Shown in pieces: positions 44,732 through 52,429 of a stretch of 64,000 nt of DNA. Where the stretch lies: contig JANQFL010000011.1 in NCBI GenBank assembly GCA_028277845.1, positions 62,001 through 126,000 of the forward strand. The letters are read 5' to 3'. The stretch's first letter is position 1; every line of letters begins with the position of its first letter. The DNA is from Sneathiellales bacterium (lineage in GTDB: Bacteria > Pseudomonadota > Alphaproteobacteria > JANQFL01). Made by a program: the position numbers and the translations under genes. The notes beneath the pieces are model-generated. The model worked only from the letters and a program-made list of their open reading frames with translations, was not told the origin of the DNA and ran no database searches.

Positions 44732-44758
44732 GTCCTATTCCCCAATTTTAGGTGTCCC

Positions 44759-45334
44759 ATGGAATCGCTGCTCCGGCTCAGCGCCCGCATGGACAAGATC
44801 GTCATCGGCATCGGTAAGCTTGGTGCCTGGCTCGCCCTGCCCCTGATCGGCATTACGATTTTCGATATTGTCACCCGGCGCTTTTTCGTTCTCGGCTCAA
44901 CCAAGCTCCAGGAACTGGAGTGGCATTTTCACACCGGCCTGTTCGCCCTGTGCCTGGCCTTCGGCTACCTCATGGACGCCCATGTCCGCGTCGACCTGGT
45001 GCGGGAAAGATTGAAAACGCGCACCAAGGCCTGGATCGAGTTCCTCGGTTGCCTGATTTTCCTGCTGCCTTACATGGCGCTGGTCATCTATTTCGGCTGG
45101 ACCTTTGTGGTCACCTCGTACGAAACCAACGAGATTTCCGCCGCCATGACCGGCCTCAGTCACCGTTGGATCATCAAGGCGGTTCTTCTCGCCGGCTTCA
45201 TCCTGGTCGTTTTCGCGGGACTGTCCGTGCTGATCCGCAAGATCGCCTTTCTGTTCGGGTCACCTGAACTCAATGTCCAACTCAGAACCATAAAAACACC
45301 GGGCGATCATCCCGGCGGGCCGGCGAGGGAGTAG
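44759..45334 (+). CDS. dctQ: TRAP transporter small permease DctQ
   Basis: Small membrane subunit of the TRAP transporter, 191 aa, with four hydrophobic segments (GAWLALPLIGITIFDIV, FALCLAFGYLMDAHVRVDLV, FLGCLIFLLPYMALVIYFG, VLLAGFILVVFAGLS). The conserved DAHVRVDLV motif sits after the second helix. It pairs with DctM for Na+-driven uptake. The ATG at 44759 starts 105 bp after dctP; dctM starts 4 bp after its stop. Confidence 0.92.
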   Translation: MESLLRLSARMDKIVIGIGKLGAWLALPLIGITIFDIVTRRFFVLGSTKLQELEWHFHTGLFALCLAFGYLMDAHVRVDLVRERLKTRTKAWIEFLGCLIFLLPYMALVIYFGWTFVVTSYETNEISAAMTGLSHRWIIKAVLLAGFILVVFAGLSVLIRKIAFLFGSPELNVQLRTIKTPGDHPGGPARE

Positions 45335-45338
45335 TCCG

Positions 45339-46709
45339 ATGGATTTCTATATTGAGGACTATTTGCCGATCTTCATGTTCGTCGTCCTGGCGATGCTGCT
45401 GTTTTCCGGCTATCCCGTCGCCTTCGTGCTCGGCGGTATCGGCTTGGCGTTCGGTTTCATCGGCTACTATTTCGACGTTTTTTCGCTGATCGAATTTTTC
45501 AACATCCTGCCCCGCATCTTCGGCGGCATCGCCGAAAACGCGGTACTGACCGCGGTGCCCATGTTCGTGTTCATGGGGACCATGCTGGAACGCAGCGGCG
45601 TGGCCAACGACCTGCTGCATTGCCTGCAGGTCCTGCTCAGGCGCGTGCCGGGCGGCTTGGCTTTGTCCGTCGTCGTCATGGGTACGGTGCTGGCGGCAAC
45701 CACCGGCATCATCGGAGCCTCGGTGGTGATGATGACGTTGTTGGCCTTGCCCGTCATGCTCGACCGCGGCTACAACACGGAACTGGCGACCGGCACCATT
45801 GCGTCGTCGGGCACGCTGGGCATTCTCATTCCACCCAGTATCATGCTGGTCATCATGGCCGATCTGCTGTCGATCTCGGTCGGCACGCTGTTCGTCGCGG
45901 CGCTGTTCCCCGGGCTGATTCTCTCCGGTCTGTATTTCGTCTACCTGATCATGCTGTGCCGGATCAAACCGGCCCTGGCCCCGCCCCTGCCGTCGAGCGA
46001 GGGCCCGGAAGGCATGGGCGCGTTGGCGTTCATGGTTGTGCGCAGTTTCCTGCCGCCGGTCTTCCTGATCGTACTGGTTCTCGGGTCCATCTTCGCCGGC
46101 TGGGCGTCGCCGACGGAAGCCGCCGGCGTGGGCGCGGGCGGCGCCATTCTGCTCGCCGTGTTCAACCGGAAATTCTCGTTTCCGGTGCTGAAGGAAGTGC
46201 TGGAACGCACCGCTCTGACCGGCTCGATGATCTTTTTCATTTTCATCGGTGCCACCGCGTTTTCATATGTCTTCCGGTCCCTGGGCGGCGACGATCTGAT
46301 CACCGAGATGATCGAGGCGCTGGGTTGGGGCTCATGGGGTATTCTGTTCATCCTCATGGCCGTGGTATTTGGTCTCGGCTTCTTCTTCGACTGGGTGGAG
46401 ATCACCCTGATCGTGCTGCCGGTGTTCGCGCCGATCGTCGAACTGCTCGACTTCGGTACTCATATCGAAGGCCGCGATGTCATTTATTGGTTCGCCATCC
46501 TGGTGGCGGTCAATTTACAGACATCATTCCTCACACCACCATTCGGATTCGCCTTGTTCTATATGAAGGGTGTGGCGCCGCCGACGGTGAAGATCCAAAA
46601 CATCTACCGCGGCATCATCCCGTTCGTCGGCCTCCAGCTCATCGGACTGGCGCTGGTGGTCTATTTTCCGGAGATCGCCATGTGGCTGCCGAACAAGATC
46701 CTCGACTGA
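45339..46709 (+). CDS. dctM: TRAP transporter large permease DctM
   Basis: Large membrane subunit, 456 aa, about 12 membrane segments, forming the transport channel of the TRAP system with DctQ. DctM marks are TAVPMFVFMGTMLERSG, GIIGASVVMMTLLALPVML and SSGTLGILIPPSIMLVI, plus LDFGTHIEGRDVIYWFAI. The ATG at 45339 is close to dctQ. A bidirectional terminator follows, closing the dctPQM unit. Confidence 0.95.
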   Translation: MDFYIEDYLPIFMFVVLAMLLFSGYPVAFVLGGIGLAFGFIGYYFDVFSLIEFFNILPRIFGGIAENAVLTAVPMFVFMGTMLERSGVANDLLHCLQVLLRRVPGGLALSVVVMGTVLAATTGIIGASVVMMTLLALPVMLDRGYNTELATGTIASSGTLGILIPPSIMLVIMADLLSISVGTLFVAALFPGLILSGLYFVYLIMLCRIKPALAPPLPSSEGPEGMGALAFMVVRSFLPPVFLIVLVLGSIFAGWASPTEAAGVGAGGAILLAVFNRKFSFPVLKEVLERTALTGSMIFFIFIGATAFSYVFRSLGGDDLITEMIEALGWGSWGILFILMAVVFGLGFFFDWVEITLIVLPVFAPIVELLDFGTHIEGRDVIYWFAILVAVNLQTSFLTPPFGFALFYMKGVAPPTVKIQNIYRGIIPFVGLQLIGLALVVYFPEIAMWLPNKILD

Positions 46710-46734
46710 CGGGCCGGCATCGAACAATCAAAAA

Positions 46735-46765
46735 GGCCGCCGAGACGATCCCGGCGGCCTTTTTT
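46735..46765. terminator. Bidirectional terminator dctM/DUF2336
   Basis: GGCCGCCG (46735-46742) and CGGCGGCC (46752-46759) form an 8-bp stem with a 9-base loop, flanked by AAAAA on the left and TTTTTT on the right. It can therefore terminate both the plus-strand dctM transcript and the minus-strand DUF2336 transcript. Confidence 0.88.
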
Positions 46766-46797
46766 CGTTGCGGTTCCACTGACAAAACCGGCGGTGT

Positions 46798-47976
46798 TCA
46801 GGCGGCGTCCGTTTCGCCGATATGCTCCTGGCTGAGCTTGGCGATCAGATACTCGACGCTTTCGCGGTCGAAACCGTCCTCGAAATGAGTCAACACACGC
46901 TCGATCATGCGGTGTTTGTAACGCTCGCGGTCGTCGGGTCCGCCGTCATAGTCCGTTTCCATGGCCACGTCGACGGCAACGCGGAAGAACGGAAACATCC
47001 GGTCCGGCAGATCGCATTTCTCATAGAGACGGTCGAAGCCGGACTTGCCGTGATCCTGTATCAGCACATGTGCGCTTGAAATCGGGATATTGGCCAAGCG
47101 TGCCAACGCGGCTTCGAAAAAGTCCAGATCGCCGGTGCACAGGGCGCGTAGAATAATGGTCGATGTCAGCCGGTGGTTGCTGTGCAGATGCTCCACCAGT
47201 TCGATGGAGTCCATGGGTCCCTTGCCGCCCTTCAACAACGAAACGGTCGCCCGTTCGCGGCTTTGCAGGACAAGATCGGCGGCCATGTCCGACGGCAATT
47301 CATGGTGGGTCACGAGATGTTCCCGCAGGCTGTCGGACACCAAGTGAACCAGCTGTTCGGCCACAGAAATCGGAATCTGCGAACGTTCGACCATGGACCG
47401 GTTGATGCGCTCGTTGTCGCCGAACGTATCGATGACCTTATGGAATGTCGGCTCGGCGATGTCGGCGCCTTCGTTCGACATCAACGTGGCCACGACATCC
47501 TCGTTCTTGCTGTCGACCAGGGCATCCGCGACGGCCGAGGACACGGACTTGCGTTGCGCGATGGCGACCTGGTGGTCCGCGCCCTTGGACCGGACGATCT
47601 TCAGCAGGTCCTCTTCCGTCAGCACGTCCGACATTTCCAGCATCGGCGCCGCGACTTCCCGTTCGTCCTCGGCCAGGCGCAGGGCGACGTCGTGCGGAAC
47701 CTCGGGGTTTTCGCTGAGGTGCTCGGACAGCGCCTTACGCACACGAATTTCGGCGTCGCGCATCAAGTGGCGGACAATCTCGACCGCGATGCTGCGTTCG
47801 GAATCCGACAGTTCGGTTTGATTGAACTGATGCGCAACTTTCGCCGCGGTTTCAGCGCGGGCGTCCGAGGACGGATCGGTAAGCAATCGCTCGACGTCGG
47901 ACGGAGTGAGATGCAGACCTTCAGACAATGTGATCGGGCTCCGGTTTTCCACCGATCCACACCTGTAGACGGGCAT
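46798..47976 (-). CDS. DUF2336 domain-containing protein
   Basis: Helical repeat-like protein of 392 aa of the DUF2336 family, common in alphaproteobacteria and of unknown function. Successive short helices (AETAAKVAHQFNQTELSDSE, HLMRDAEIRVRKALSEHLS, NPEVPHDVALRLAEDEREVA) resemble HEAT-like scaffolds. It has no signal peptide and is probably cytoplasmic. It starts at an ATG and shares a terminator with dctM. Nearby genes give no clue to its role. Confidence 0.88.
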   Translation of the reverse strand: MPVYRCGSVENRSPITLSEGLHLTPSDVERLLTDPSSDARAETAAKVAHQFNQTELSDSERSIAVEIVRHLMRDAEIRVRKALSEHLSENPEVPHDVALRLAEDEREVAAPMLEMSDVLTEEDLLKIVRSKGADHQVAIAQRKSVSSAVADALVDSKNEDVVATLMSNEGADIAEPTFHKVIDTFGDNERINRSMVERSQIPISVAEQLVHLVSDSLREHLVTHHELPSDMAADLVLQSRERATVSLLKGGKGPMDSIELVEHLHSNHRLTSTIILRALCTGDLDFFEAALARLANIPISSAHVLIQDHGKSGFDRLYEKCDLPDRMFPFFRVAVDVAMETDYDGGPDDRERYKHRMIERVLTHFEDGFDRESVEYLIAKLSQEHIGETDAA

Positions 47977-48064
47977 GAACAGACGGGTTTATTCCTCGCT
48001 ATCACTATGAAAGAGGCAAGTTAAAGGTCTCTTAATCGTTGCCGCGGCCGCCGCGGAAATCCGG

Positions 48065-48787
48065 TCAGGCCAATGCTTTTTCGACCCGGGTAATGGCATC
48101 TTCGACGGAAATCGCCGTGGCCGCGGTGATTTCCAGATCCCGGTCTTCCAGCACGTCGCCGTCCTCATGGTTGTGTTTCCATGCTTCGACGACCGCATCC
48201 CGTTCCGTGACCAGGGCCTCGATCTCGGGCCGGAACAGGACGAACATCGCGGAAATCCAGCGGTTCGCGGGCCAGGAGGGGTAGGCGTGATCGATGACGA
48301 ACCGGTCGATCAACTGGCACACGTCCTCCGACCGGTACCAGGATTCGCCGGTGACCCAGCGGTTGGTGGAAAACAGGCGAAACGGAAAGCCATAGGAATC
48401 CATGGATATGGCGACAAAGTGGGTCAGCGCATCGTCGCCCTTGGGCCATTCCGACTTGTCGGGATGGTCCACCGGCTTGCACGAGGACGGCATGCCTTTT
48501 TTGCGCAGAAAAGTATGGAAGTGACCGTGTTCGTTTTCCGTGCCGCGGTGCGCATGATAGTAGTATTGCGCGTGGGTCTCCTGGTCGTAGACGTCGCCGT
48601 CGGGATAGTGGTTCCATTCGTAAAACGTCTCGGTGCCCGCAATGATTTCGCGGACGACGTTGGAACCGCCCTTCTTCAGCACCCGGTAACACTCGTTGAT
48701 CTCCCGGCCCGCCTCGCGCATGGCCAGCAGTGCCTCCTGCGGCAGATGATGGACATCGGCCAGTTGCTCAAGTTGCGTCGTCGTCAC
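48065..48787 (-). CDS. His-rich conserved protein (DUF6969-like)
   Basis: A 240-aa protein I link to the DUF6969 family, with moderate confidence. Its striking feature is a histidine cluster, THAQYYYHAHRGTENEHGHF, a possible metal site, followed by SMDSYGFPFRLFSTNRWVTG and WYRSEDVCQLIDRFVIDH. There is no signal peptide. The start is uncertain: I chose the GTG at 48787, which has GGAG 8 bases upstream. It lies 67 bp downstream of the SUMF1 gene on the same strand, so co-transcription is likely. Confidence 0.75.
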   Translation of the reverse strand: MTTTQLEQLADVHHLPQEALLAMREAGREINECYRVLKKGGSNVVREIIAGTETFYEWNHYPDGDVYDQETHAQYYYHAHRGTENEHGHFHTFLRKKGMPSSCKPVDHPDKSEWPKGDDALTHFVAISMDSYGFPFRLFSTNRWVTGESWYRSEDVCQLIDRFVIDHAYPSWPANRWISAMFVLFRPEIEALVTERDAVVEAWKHNHEDGDVLEDRDLEITAATAISVEDAITRVEKALA

Positions 48788-48854
48788 TCTCTTCACACTC
48801 CATACATGGATTCGATGGATGCGCCCGTCCAAACTAGCGGCCGTACCATGTGGG

Positions 48855-49751
48855 TCAATGCCCGTCCTCCCTGACCAGGCGGAACCCGATCAGAATATGC
48901 TTGATGTCCAGCGGCCGGCCATGCCGCGCCGCCGGGCGGCAGACGCCACAGCCCTTGTCGTCCCAGGAACCGCCCTTGACCACGAAATGCGTCGGCGCTC
49001 CGTCCGCGTTGCGACGCCATGGCGTGCGCGTCCATTCGAAGACCTGTCCGGCGGCATCCAGCATGCCGTACGGGCTGGCACCGTTGGGAAAGGACGCGAC
49101 GGGCAGCGTGTCGAACGGCCCGCGGTCGTGGCTGTTCAGCCGGTCGGCCTGGTAGGTGTTGCCCCACGGGAAGCGGCGGCCGTCGGTTCCCCTGGCGGCC
49201 TTCTCCCATTCCGTTTCGGACGGCAGGCGCCAGGCCCGGCCCGTTCGTCGACTGAGCCAGGCGGCAAATGCCTCGGCGTCCTTCAGCGATACCATCACGA
49301 CCGGATGATCGCCGCGGCCCTCCGGATATTCCCCGCCGGACCAGGCGAATTTGCGGGTCCGCTGATAGGGATGGATCAGGCCATAGGACGTCCACACCCG
49401 CGGCGCGACGTCGGGCGCGGGATGCCCGGTGGCGGCAACGAACGCGGCGTACTGCCGGTTGGTGACGGGAGTCGCGGTGATGGAAAACGATTTTGTCGAG
49501 CGGACGCCGCGGGCCGGTTCGGATTCGTACCATCGATGTTTCCGGGTAATGCCGTGACCGTAGGCGGCCTCGTCCAGACGGTAGCCGTATTCGCGCTCCT
49601 GGCGGTCCGATCCGGCGACGAATTCTCCCGCGGGAACTGCAACCACGCGTGGAATTTCCGTTGCGCCGCCGGCCGCCGGCGCACTCGTCCCCGACACGGA
49701 CAGGCTGCAACCAAATCCAAACATGGCGGCCGCCAAAACCGAAGACTGCAC
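48855..49751 (-). CDS. Secreted SUMF1/formylglycine-generating-enzyme-like protein
   Basis: SUMF1-fold protein of 298 aa with an N-terminal export signal (SSVLAAAMFGFGCSLSVSG; the Cys in FGFGC could be a lipobox, though atypical). The body shows the FGE pattern: VPAGEFVAGSDRQE, ITATPVTNRQYAAFV, WRLPSETEWEKAARG, GQVFEWTRTPW and VVKGGSWDDKG. Near the end is CGVC (residues about 270-275), where FGEs carry catalytic cysteines, but with different spacing. Function may be oxidation or modification of an extracytoplasmic substrate. It diverges from the NPC-repeat cytochrome. GTG start. Confidence 0.85.
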   Translation of the reverse strand: MQSSVLAAAMFGFGCSLSVSGTSAPAAGGATEIPRVVAVPAGEFVAGSDRQEREYGYRLDEAAYGHGITRKHRWYESEPARGVRSTKSFSITATPVTNRQYAAFVAATGHPAPDVAPRVWTSYGLIHPYQRTRKFAWSGGEYPEGRGDHPVVMVSLKDAEAFAAWLSRRTGRAWRLPSETEWEKAARGTDGRRFPWGNTYQADRLNSHDRGPFDTLPVASFPNGASPYGMLDAAGQVFEWTRTPWRRNADGAPTHFVVKGGSWDDKGCGVCRPAARHGRPLDIKHILIGFRLVREDGH

Positions 49752-49946
49752 GACCTTCCGAGCTCCTTCTATTCGCTACGCTATTGCGTCCGGTCGTCTG
49801 AATATGACGATGCGGACCGGGTCTGTCTGCAAGCTTCACGCACACGTGAGGAGATGTGACTCCTCCCTGTCCGAGCCACATCCTATCGTGGTTTTGCAAA
49901 CCGAATTCAAAAACACAAAACGTGGTCAGACAAGGAAGGCACTCTC

Positions 49947-51239
49947 ATGACCAGTCTCAAAAAGAAACTGCTCTGTACGACGGTCATACCGCTCGTGCTG
50001 GGCGTTGGTGTTGTCGCGACCGGCGTGGTCATCGCGCCGGAAACGCCGCAGGCGTCCTGCGCCGCCAATCCCTGCGCGGCCAAGAACCCCTGCGCGGCAA
50101 AGGCATGCAACCCGTGCGCCGCCAAGAACCCGTGCGCCGTCAAGAAAGTCTGCAATCCCTGCGCGGCCAAGAACCCATGCGCGGCGAAGGCGTGCAATCC
50201 TTGCGCAGCCAAGAATCCCTGCGCAGCGAAGGCCTGTAACCCGTGCGCGGCAAAGGCATGCAATCCGTGTGCGGCGAAGAACCCCTGCGCCGCCAATGCC
50301 TGTAATCCTTGCAACCCCTGCGCCGCCGGCGCCACGGCGTCCGCCAAGTGTTTCGTCCCGCGGCTGCAAGTGGCTGCGTTGAAGAACCCCTGCGCGGCCA
50401 AGGCCTGCAATCCCTGTGCGGCGAAGAACCCATGCGCCGCGAATGCCTGCAATCCGTGCGCCGCGAAGAACCCTTGCGCCGCCAAAACCGCATCGGCCTG
50501 CAACCCCTGCGCCGCCAAGAACCCATGCGCGGCCAAGGCCTGCAATCCCTGTGCGGCGAAAAATCCGTGCGCAACCAAGGTCGCGGCGGCCTGTAACCCG
50601 TGCGCGGCGAAGAATCCCTGCGCGGCCAAGGCCTGCAATCCGTGCGCCGCGCAAAACCCCTGCGCCGCCAAGAACCCCTGTGCGGCCAATGCCTGCAACC
50701 CCTGCAATCCGTGCAACCCCTGCGCCGCTGCGGTGGATGTGGAGCTGACGGCGGCCGAAGCGATTGCCGCCTACGATTGCCTCAAGACCGAGTTGCGCGC
50801 CGGCTACGGAAGGTCGGGCGTGCAGGTCGCAAGCCTCTATCAGGACTGGAAGGTGTACAGCAAACAGCCCTATCAGTCGGGCACCCACGGCGGGCGTTAT
50901 GTGCACAACTACGGCAACGCCTTGGCGCGCGACTACATCAAGTTCGAGGATGTCGGACGGTTGCGGGTCGGCGCCATGCTGGCCAAGGACAGCTATGTCG
51001 CCATGCCGGACGGCAAGCTGGCCGCCGGGCCCTTGTTCCTGATGGAGAAGATGCCGGCCGGCGTGACCACCAATGCCGGCAACTGGGCCTACACGCTGAT
51101 CATGGCGAATGGCCAGGTCGTCGGTACAACCACCGGACAGGGATCCGCCAACGTGGCCTTCTGCAACGAGTGCCACGCGGCGGCCGACGAAACCGACGCT
51201 TTGATGTTCCTGCCCGACGAATACCGGGTGGATCATTAA
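49947..51239 (+). CDS. Cytochrome P460-type protein with NPC-repeat domain
   Basis: Unusual 430-aa exported haem protein. Residues about 1-37 form an export signal (KLLCTTVIPLVLGVGVVATG). Residues about 38-262 are a cysteine-rich repeat of about 30 NPC units, mostly NPCAAKNPCAAKAC, broken once by GATASAKCFVPRLQVAALK. Residues about 263-430 match the cytochrome P460/c'-beta family: YQDWKVYSKQPYQSG, VHNYGNALARDYIKF, AAGPLFLMEKM, and a haem motif C406-NE-C-H410. The repeat may bind metal or form disulfides. P460 versus c'-beta cannot be settled from sequence. ATG start after AAGGCAC. Confidence 0.88.
   Translation: MTSLKKKLLCTTVIPLVLGVGVVATGVVIAPETPQASCAANPCAAKNPCAAKACNPCAAKNPCAVKKVCNPCAAKNPCAAKACNPCAAKNPCAAKACNPCAAKACNPCAAKNPCAANACNPCNPCAAGATASAKCFVPRLQVAALKNPCAAKACNPCAAKNPCAANACNPCAAKNPCAAKTASACNPCAAKNPCAAKACNPCAAKNPCATKVAAACNPCAAKNPCAAKACNPCAAQNPCAAKNPCAANACNPCNPCNPCAAAVDVELTAAEAIAAYDCLKTELRAGYGRSGVQVASLYQDWKVYSKQPYQSGTHGGRYVHNYGNALARDYIKFEDVGRLRVGAMLAKDSYVAMPDGKLAAGPLFLMEKMPAGVTTNAGNWAYTLIMANGQVVGTTTGQGSANVAFCNECHAAADETDALMFLPDEYRVDH
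50058..50732 (+). repeat. NPC-repeat region inside the cytochrome gene
   Basis: About 225 codons encode about 30 copies of NPC separated by AAK or AAKAC, so cysteines are spaced mainly C-x5-C and C-x4-C-x2-C. The units differ at many synonymous positions (CCG, CCC, CCT and TGC, TGT alternate) while the amino acids are kept, which points to selection on the protein rather than recent DNA duplication. Confidence 0.9.
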
Positions 51240-51321
51240 CGGCGTGACGTGACGGAACACAGAGAACCGGGAAAGCGTGAGTCATCCCCCTGAGCGCGAC
51301 CTTCCCGGCCCTCTGACTCGC

Positions 51322-51363
51322 GGACGGTGTGGCTGTGCCTCGTGCCATACCGTCCATTTTTTT
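51322..51363 (+). terminator. Intrinsic terminator after the P460 gene
   Basis: GGACGGTGTGGC (51322-51333) pairs with GCCATACCGTCC (51344-51355) over 12 positions with one G-U wobble, enclosing a 10-base loop, followed by ATTTTTTT. It lies 82 bp downstream of the cytochrome stop codon. The rest of 51240-51527 (288 bp) holds no gene that I would support. Confidence 0.87.
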
Positions 51364-51527
51364 GCCGAATCCTGGCTTTTTTGCCTCAAATCGGGCATAT
51401 TTCGCTGCGACGATAAGTCATGTCGCGGTGCTTACATCGCGAAGCCAAGTATGATAAAACCCCGCGCGTGCGCCTCCGGCGCAAATTGATCGATAACGGA
51501 AATACGACGAGAATCAGGAGAATTTGA

Positions 51528-51908
51528 ATGAAGGCATCGAAGCTGTTCGCCCTGGGCACCGCAGTGGTCATTGCTCTCGCGTCGACCTCGGCGATGGCGG
51601 GCGATGTGAAGAAGGGCAAGAAGGTGTTCAACAAGTGCAAAGCCTGCCACACCTTGAAAGCCGGCGGTAAGAACAAGGTCGGCCCCAACCTGCACGGCGT
51701 GTTCGGCCGCGAGGCCGGTAAGGTCGAAGGGTTCAAATACTCCAAGGCAATGTTGAAATCCGGCGTGGTGTGGGACGACGACACCATGGACAAATATCTG
51801 ACCAAGCCGAAGAAATTCATTCCGAAAAACAAGATGGCGTTCGCCGGACTGAAAAAGAAAAAGCAACGCGACGACGTCATTGCCTACATGAAGGAAATGA
51901 CCAAGTAA
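51528..51908 (+). CDS. Class I cytochrome c (c2-like)
   Basis: Small periplasmic haem protein of 126 aa. The signal peptide ends near [12 protein letters not shown]. The haem site is [10 protein letters not shown], followed by the c2-type [14 protein letters not shown], and the axial Met lies in [19 protein letters not shown]. The long run of lysines suggests docking to an acidic partner. It is the closest plus-strand neighbour of the P460-type gene but is separated from it by a terminator, so co-regulation is not implied. Confidence 0.94.
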   Translation: MKASKLFALGTAVVIALASTSAMAGDVKKGKKVFNKCKACHTLKAGGKNKVGPNLHGVFGREAGKVEGFKYSKAMLKSGVVWDDDTMDKYLTKPKKFIPKNKMAFAGLKKKKQRDDVIAYMKEMTK

Positions 51909-51933
51909 TTCCGGTCTACCCGGAAAAGAAAAA

Positions 51934-51960
51934 CCCCACCCTGCCGGGTGGGGTTTTTTT
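51934..51960. terminator. Bidirectional terminator cytochrome c/usp
   Basis: CCCCACCC (51934-51941) pairs with GGGTGGGG (51946-51953) around a TGCC loop, with an A-run on the left and TTTTTTT on the right. It serves the cytochrome c gene on the plus strand and the universal stress protein gene on the minus strand. Confidence 0.92.
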
Positions 51961-51984
51961 GTCCGTCCAGCAGCCCTTGGGGGG

Positions 51985-52413
51985 TTACTCGCGTACCACC
52001 AGGACGGACTGGCCGGCATGGCGCACCACACGCGCCGCATTGGGACCGAGGAGATAGTCACTCAATTGCGGCCGGTGCGATGCCAGCACGATGAGATCCG
52101 CGTCGACCGAGTTTGCCGCCGAGATGATCTCTTCGTAGATTGTCCCGTTGGCAACCAGATGACGCACCGAAATACCCTTGGTGTCCGACTTGTCGATCAG
52201 CGCCTTCAGATCCTGCTCCGTCTGCGCCATCGCCTTTTTCTCGAAGTCGGCGGGGAAGAACTGCGCCACCATCGGCATGCCGAAGTCGGGCACAACCGTC
52301 ATGATATGAAGCGTCGCCCCCGACGCCATGCACGTGTCGACGGCTGTCGGCAACGCTTTGCGCCAGGAGCTTTCCTCATTGATGTCGATCGCAAGCAATA
52401 CATCCTTGTACAT
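51985..52413 (-). CDS. Universal stress protein
   Basis: UspA-domain protein of 142 aa, starting MYKDVLLAIDINEES. The ATP-binding glycines of TeaD or MJ0577-type proteins (G-x2-G-x9-G-S/T) are replaced: the region reads LASHRPQLSDYLLGPNAARV. It is thus more like the non-nucleotide-binding UspA class. It is the last gene of the TAXI-TRAP unit, 16 bp after the permease; USPs next to TRAP genes (TeaD of the ectoine transporter) modulate transport. GGGGGG precedes the ATG. Confidence 0.9.
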   Translation of the reverse strand: MYKDVLLAIDINEESSWRKALPTAVDTCMASGATLHIMTVVPDFGMPMVAQFFPADFEKKAMAQTEQDLKALIDKSDTKGISVRHLVANGTIYEEIISAANSVDADLIVLASHRPQLSDYLLGPNAARVVRHAGQSVLVVRE

Positions 52414-52429
52414 GTGTTTCACCCCCCAC

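Noticed and set aside
49907-51260. Long minus-strand open frames (270 and 444 aa) opposite the NPC-repeat gene
   Set aside because: They arise because the repeat is also open on the other strand; the plus-strand protein has a signal, a haem motif and constrained codons.
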